From Candidatus Zhuqueibacterota bacterium 4484_219 (GTDB taxonomy: Bacteria; Zhuqueibacterota; JdFR-76; 4484-219), in NCBI GenBank assembly GCA_002085035.1, contig MZGM01000133.1, positions 1 through 7,019 of the forward strand: a stretch of DNA of 7,019 nucleotides. Direction: 5' to 3'. A program made the translations under genes and the position numbers. The notes under the pieces are model-generated. The model did not search any database, was not told the DNA's origin, and worked only from the letters and a program-made list of their open reading frames with translations. Shown one piece after another: positions 6,013 through 7,019 of this stretch (the first letter of the stretch is position 1; each line of letters opens with the position of its first letter).

Positions 6013-6420
6013 ATGCAATTTTCTCATAAGCCCAAACGCAAGGTACTAATAAACGTCACCTCGCTCATCGATGTGATGTTTATCTTGCTTATTTTTGTGA
6101 TGGTTACCTCTACTTTCCTGGAACAACCGGGAATAAAATTAGAATTGCCAAAGGTTAAAAGTGTCGAGATTGAACAAGTTGAAAATTTGGTGATCTATAT
6201 TGATGAGAAACAAGAGCTGTTTCTGAATGATCACCAAAGCACGCTACGTGATTTGAAAGAGCGTTTGCAAGATGCTATCAAGGAAAACCCCAATCCAACT
6301 TTGGTACTTCGTGCCGATCGGACCGTGCCCCATGGGCTTGTGGTGAAAGTTATGGATATTGCTAAGCAAAGCGGAATTAAGCGCTTGGTAGTAGCTACTC
6401 GGCTGGAAATGGCCGAGTAA
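6013..6420 (+). CDS. exbD: ExbD/TolR-family biopolymer transport protein
   Basis: This 135-residue protein has the ExbD/TolR layout. A short basic cytoplasmic end (FSHKPKRK) is followed by one transmembrane helix at about 15-34 (VTSLIDVMFILLIFVMVTST) and then a periplasmic domain. Asp20 in that helix is the conserved proton-path residue of the family. The C-terminal domain has the usual PTLVLRADRTVPHGLVVKVMDIAKQSGI pattern (95-122). ExbD normally works with the five-helix ExbB/TolQ/MotA-type channel to energise TonB- or Tol-dependent outer-membrane processes. No such gene is adjacent; the PiT gene ends 43 bases upstream. ATG 6013 is chosen because the family begins just before the basic segment. 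The frame is open further upstream to TTG 5935, but that stretch overlaps PiT. The Shine-Dalgarno before 6013 is weak. Confidence 0.9.
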   Translation: MQFSHKPKRKVLINVTSLIDVMFILLIFVMVTSTFLEQPGIKLELPKVKSVEIEQVENLVIYIDEKQELFLNDHQSTLRDLKERLQDAIKENPNPTLVLRADRTVPHGLVVKVMDIAKQSGIKRLVVATRLEMAE

Positions 6421-6444
6421 CAGGTACTGGGAAAATAAACTAAT

Positions 6445-6450
6445 AGGAGG
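6445..6450 (+). promoter_or_regulatory. Shine-Dalgarno AGGAGG for the S46 peptidase gene
   Basis: A full-strength AGGAGG lies 6 bases upstream of ATG 6457. It is the strongest ribosome binding site in the window and suggests high expression of the peptidase. The 36-base gap after exbD holds no clear promoter or terminator. Confidence 0.8.
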
Positions 6451-6456
6451 TAAGCT

Positions 6457-7019
6457 ATGTCTAGGAAAAACCACTTGTGTCAATTACTGGTAGGAGTGAT
6501 ATTACTGTTTAGTAGTAGTTTGTTTGTTGGTGCGGGTTTAGCGGACGAGGGCATGTGGACATTCGACAATCCACCAGTAAAGCAACTTAAGGAACGTTAC
6601 GGATTTACACCTACACAGGAGTGGCTCGATCATGTGCGACTTGCCAGTGTGCGTTTTATGGATGGAGGGTCAGGTTCATTTGTGAGTCCAAATGGGCTGG
6701 TATTGACTAACCACCATGTAGCAATGGGGCAGTTGCAAAAGATATCTACCGCAGAAAAGGATTATGTTGCCACTGGGTTTTATGCTGCCACACCAGCAGA
6801 AGAGCTGAAATGTCCTGATCTGGAAGTGAACGTGTTGATTTCAATGGAAGATGTAACCCAAAGAGTTCAATCAGCGGTAAAAGAAGGAATGAGTGAAGCT
6901 GAAGCTTTAAAAGCCCGAAGAGCAGAAATTGCGAAAATCGAAAAGGAGAGTCTGGACAAGACGGGCTTGCGTTCCAATGTTATTAGCTTGTACCATGGCG
7001 GCGAATATTGGTTGTACCG
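6457..7019 (+). CDS. S46-family dipeptidyl-peptidase (DPP7/DPP11-like), 5' part only
   Basis: The window holds the first 187 residues of a gene that runs off the right edge. A Sec signal peptide (core about 9-27, likely cleavage after GLA at 27-29) is followed by DEGMWTFDNPP and LASVRFMDGGSGSFVSPNG. Then comes VLTNHHVA (82-89), the block that carries the catalytic histidine of the chymotrypsin-like fold; His87 is the likely catalytic one. DYVATGFYAATPAEELKCPDLEVNVLISMEDVT (102-134) is also characteristic of S46. These serine peptidases release dipeptides from the N-termini of peptides in the periplasm, feeding amino-acid fermentation or respiration. The catalytic Asp and Ser lie beyond the edge, as does the S1-site residue that separates DPP7 (broad) from DPP11 (Asp/Glu) specificity. 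Family members are about 700 residues, so roughly a quarter is visible. Confidence 0.93.
   Translation, partial: MSRKNHLCQLLVGVILLFSSSLFVGAGLADEGMWTFDNPPVKQLKERYGFTPTQEWLDHVRLASVRFMDGGSGSFVSPNGLVLTNHHVAMGQLQKISTAEKDYVATGFYAATPAEELKCPDLEVNVLISMEDVTQRVQSAVKEGMSEAEALKARRAEIAKIEKESLDKTGLRSNVISLYHGGEYWLY

Noticed and set aside
5444..6014. Two - strand open frames opposite the PiT gene
   Set aside because: They are shadows of a strongly conserved + strand membrane-protein gene, with no domain signal of their own.

Overview
The window is a gene-dense, AT-leaning bacterial stretch in which every supported gene lies on the + strand. The organism is Gram-negative (diderm). The evidence is a signal-peptide-bearing outer-membrane beta-barrel candidate, an ExbD/TolR-type energy-transduction subunit, a secreted S46 peptidase, and remains of a lipoprotein signal peptide. 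The S46 subtype, the FGE-like lipoprotein and the FtsB/DivIC protein together suggest a member of the FCB or neighbouring phyla (Calditrichota/KSB1-like, Ignavibacteria-like or Acidobacteria-like). That assignment is a guess from family flavour, not a measurement. No tRNA, rRNA, CRISPR array, insertion sequence or long repeat was seen.

Layout. Positions 1-324 hold the C-terminal end of a polytopic membrane protein, perhaps a GT-C type glycosyltransferase. Positions 308-1253 hold an FGE-sulfatase (SUMF1-like) domain protein. Its lipoprotein signal peptide can be read only if one base is removed near 318-323. Positions 1290-1658 encode a small FtsB/DivIC-type divisome protein. Positions 1704-3548 encode a large exported barrel-like protein, and its Shine-Dalgarno sequence lies inside a 12-bp hairpin. 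Positions 3613-4437 encode a partner-switching pair: an RsbW/SpoIIAB-type ATPase and a SpoIIAA/RsbV-type STAS protein. Positions 4438-4962 hold a DUF47 (PhoU-like) Pit accessory protein with no N-terminus and no usable start codon, followed by an intact PiT phosphate transporter (4977-5969). Positions 6013-6420 encode an ExbD/TolR protein with no ExbB/TolQ beside it. Positions 6457-7019 are the start of an S46 dipeptidyl-peptidase that runs off the window.

How the genes relate. DUF47 and PiT form a well-known low-affinity phosphate-uptake pair. The anti-sigma/antagonist pair lies directly upstream on the same strand, so partner switching and phosphate uptake may be co-transcribed, but this is inference. 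The other genes look like envelope housekeeping neighbours rather than one pathway. I do not see a convincing undescribed multi-gene system. The most notable signals are two broken gene starts (the FGE-like lipoprotein and DUF47), the Shine-Dalgarno-masking hairpin before the barrel gene, and the orphan ExbD. The two broken starts could be real mutations or consensus errors in an assembled sequence.
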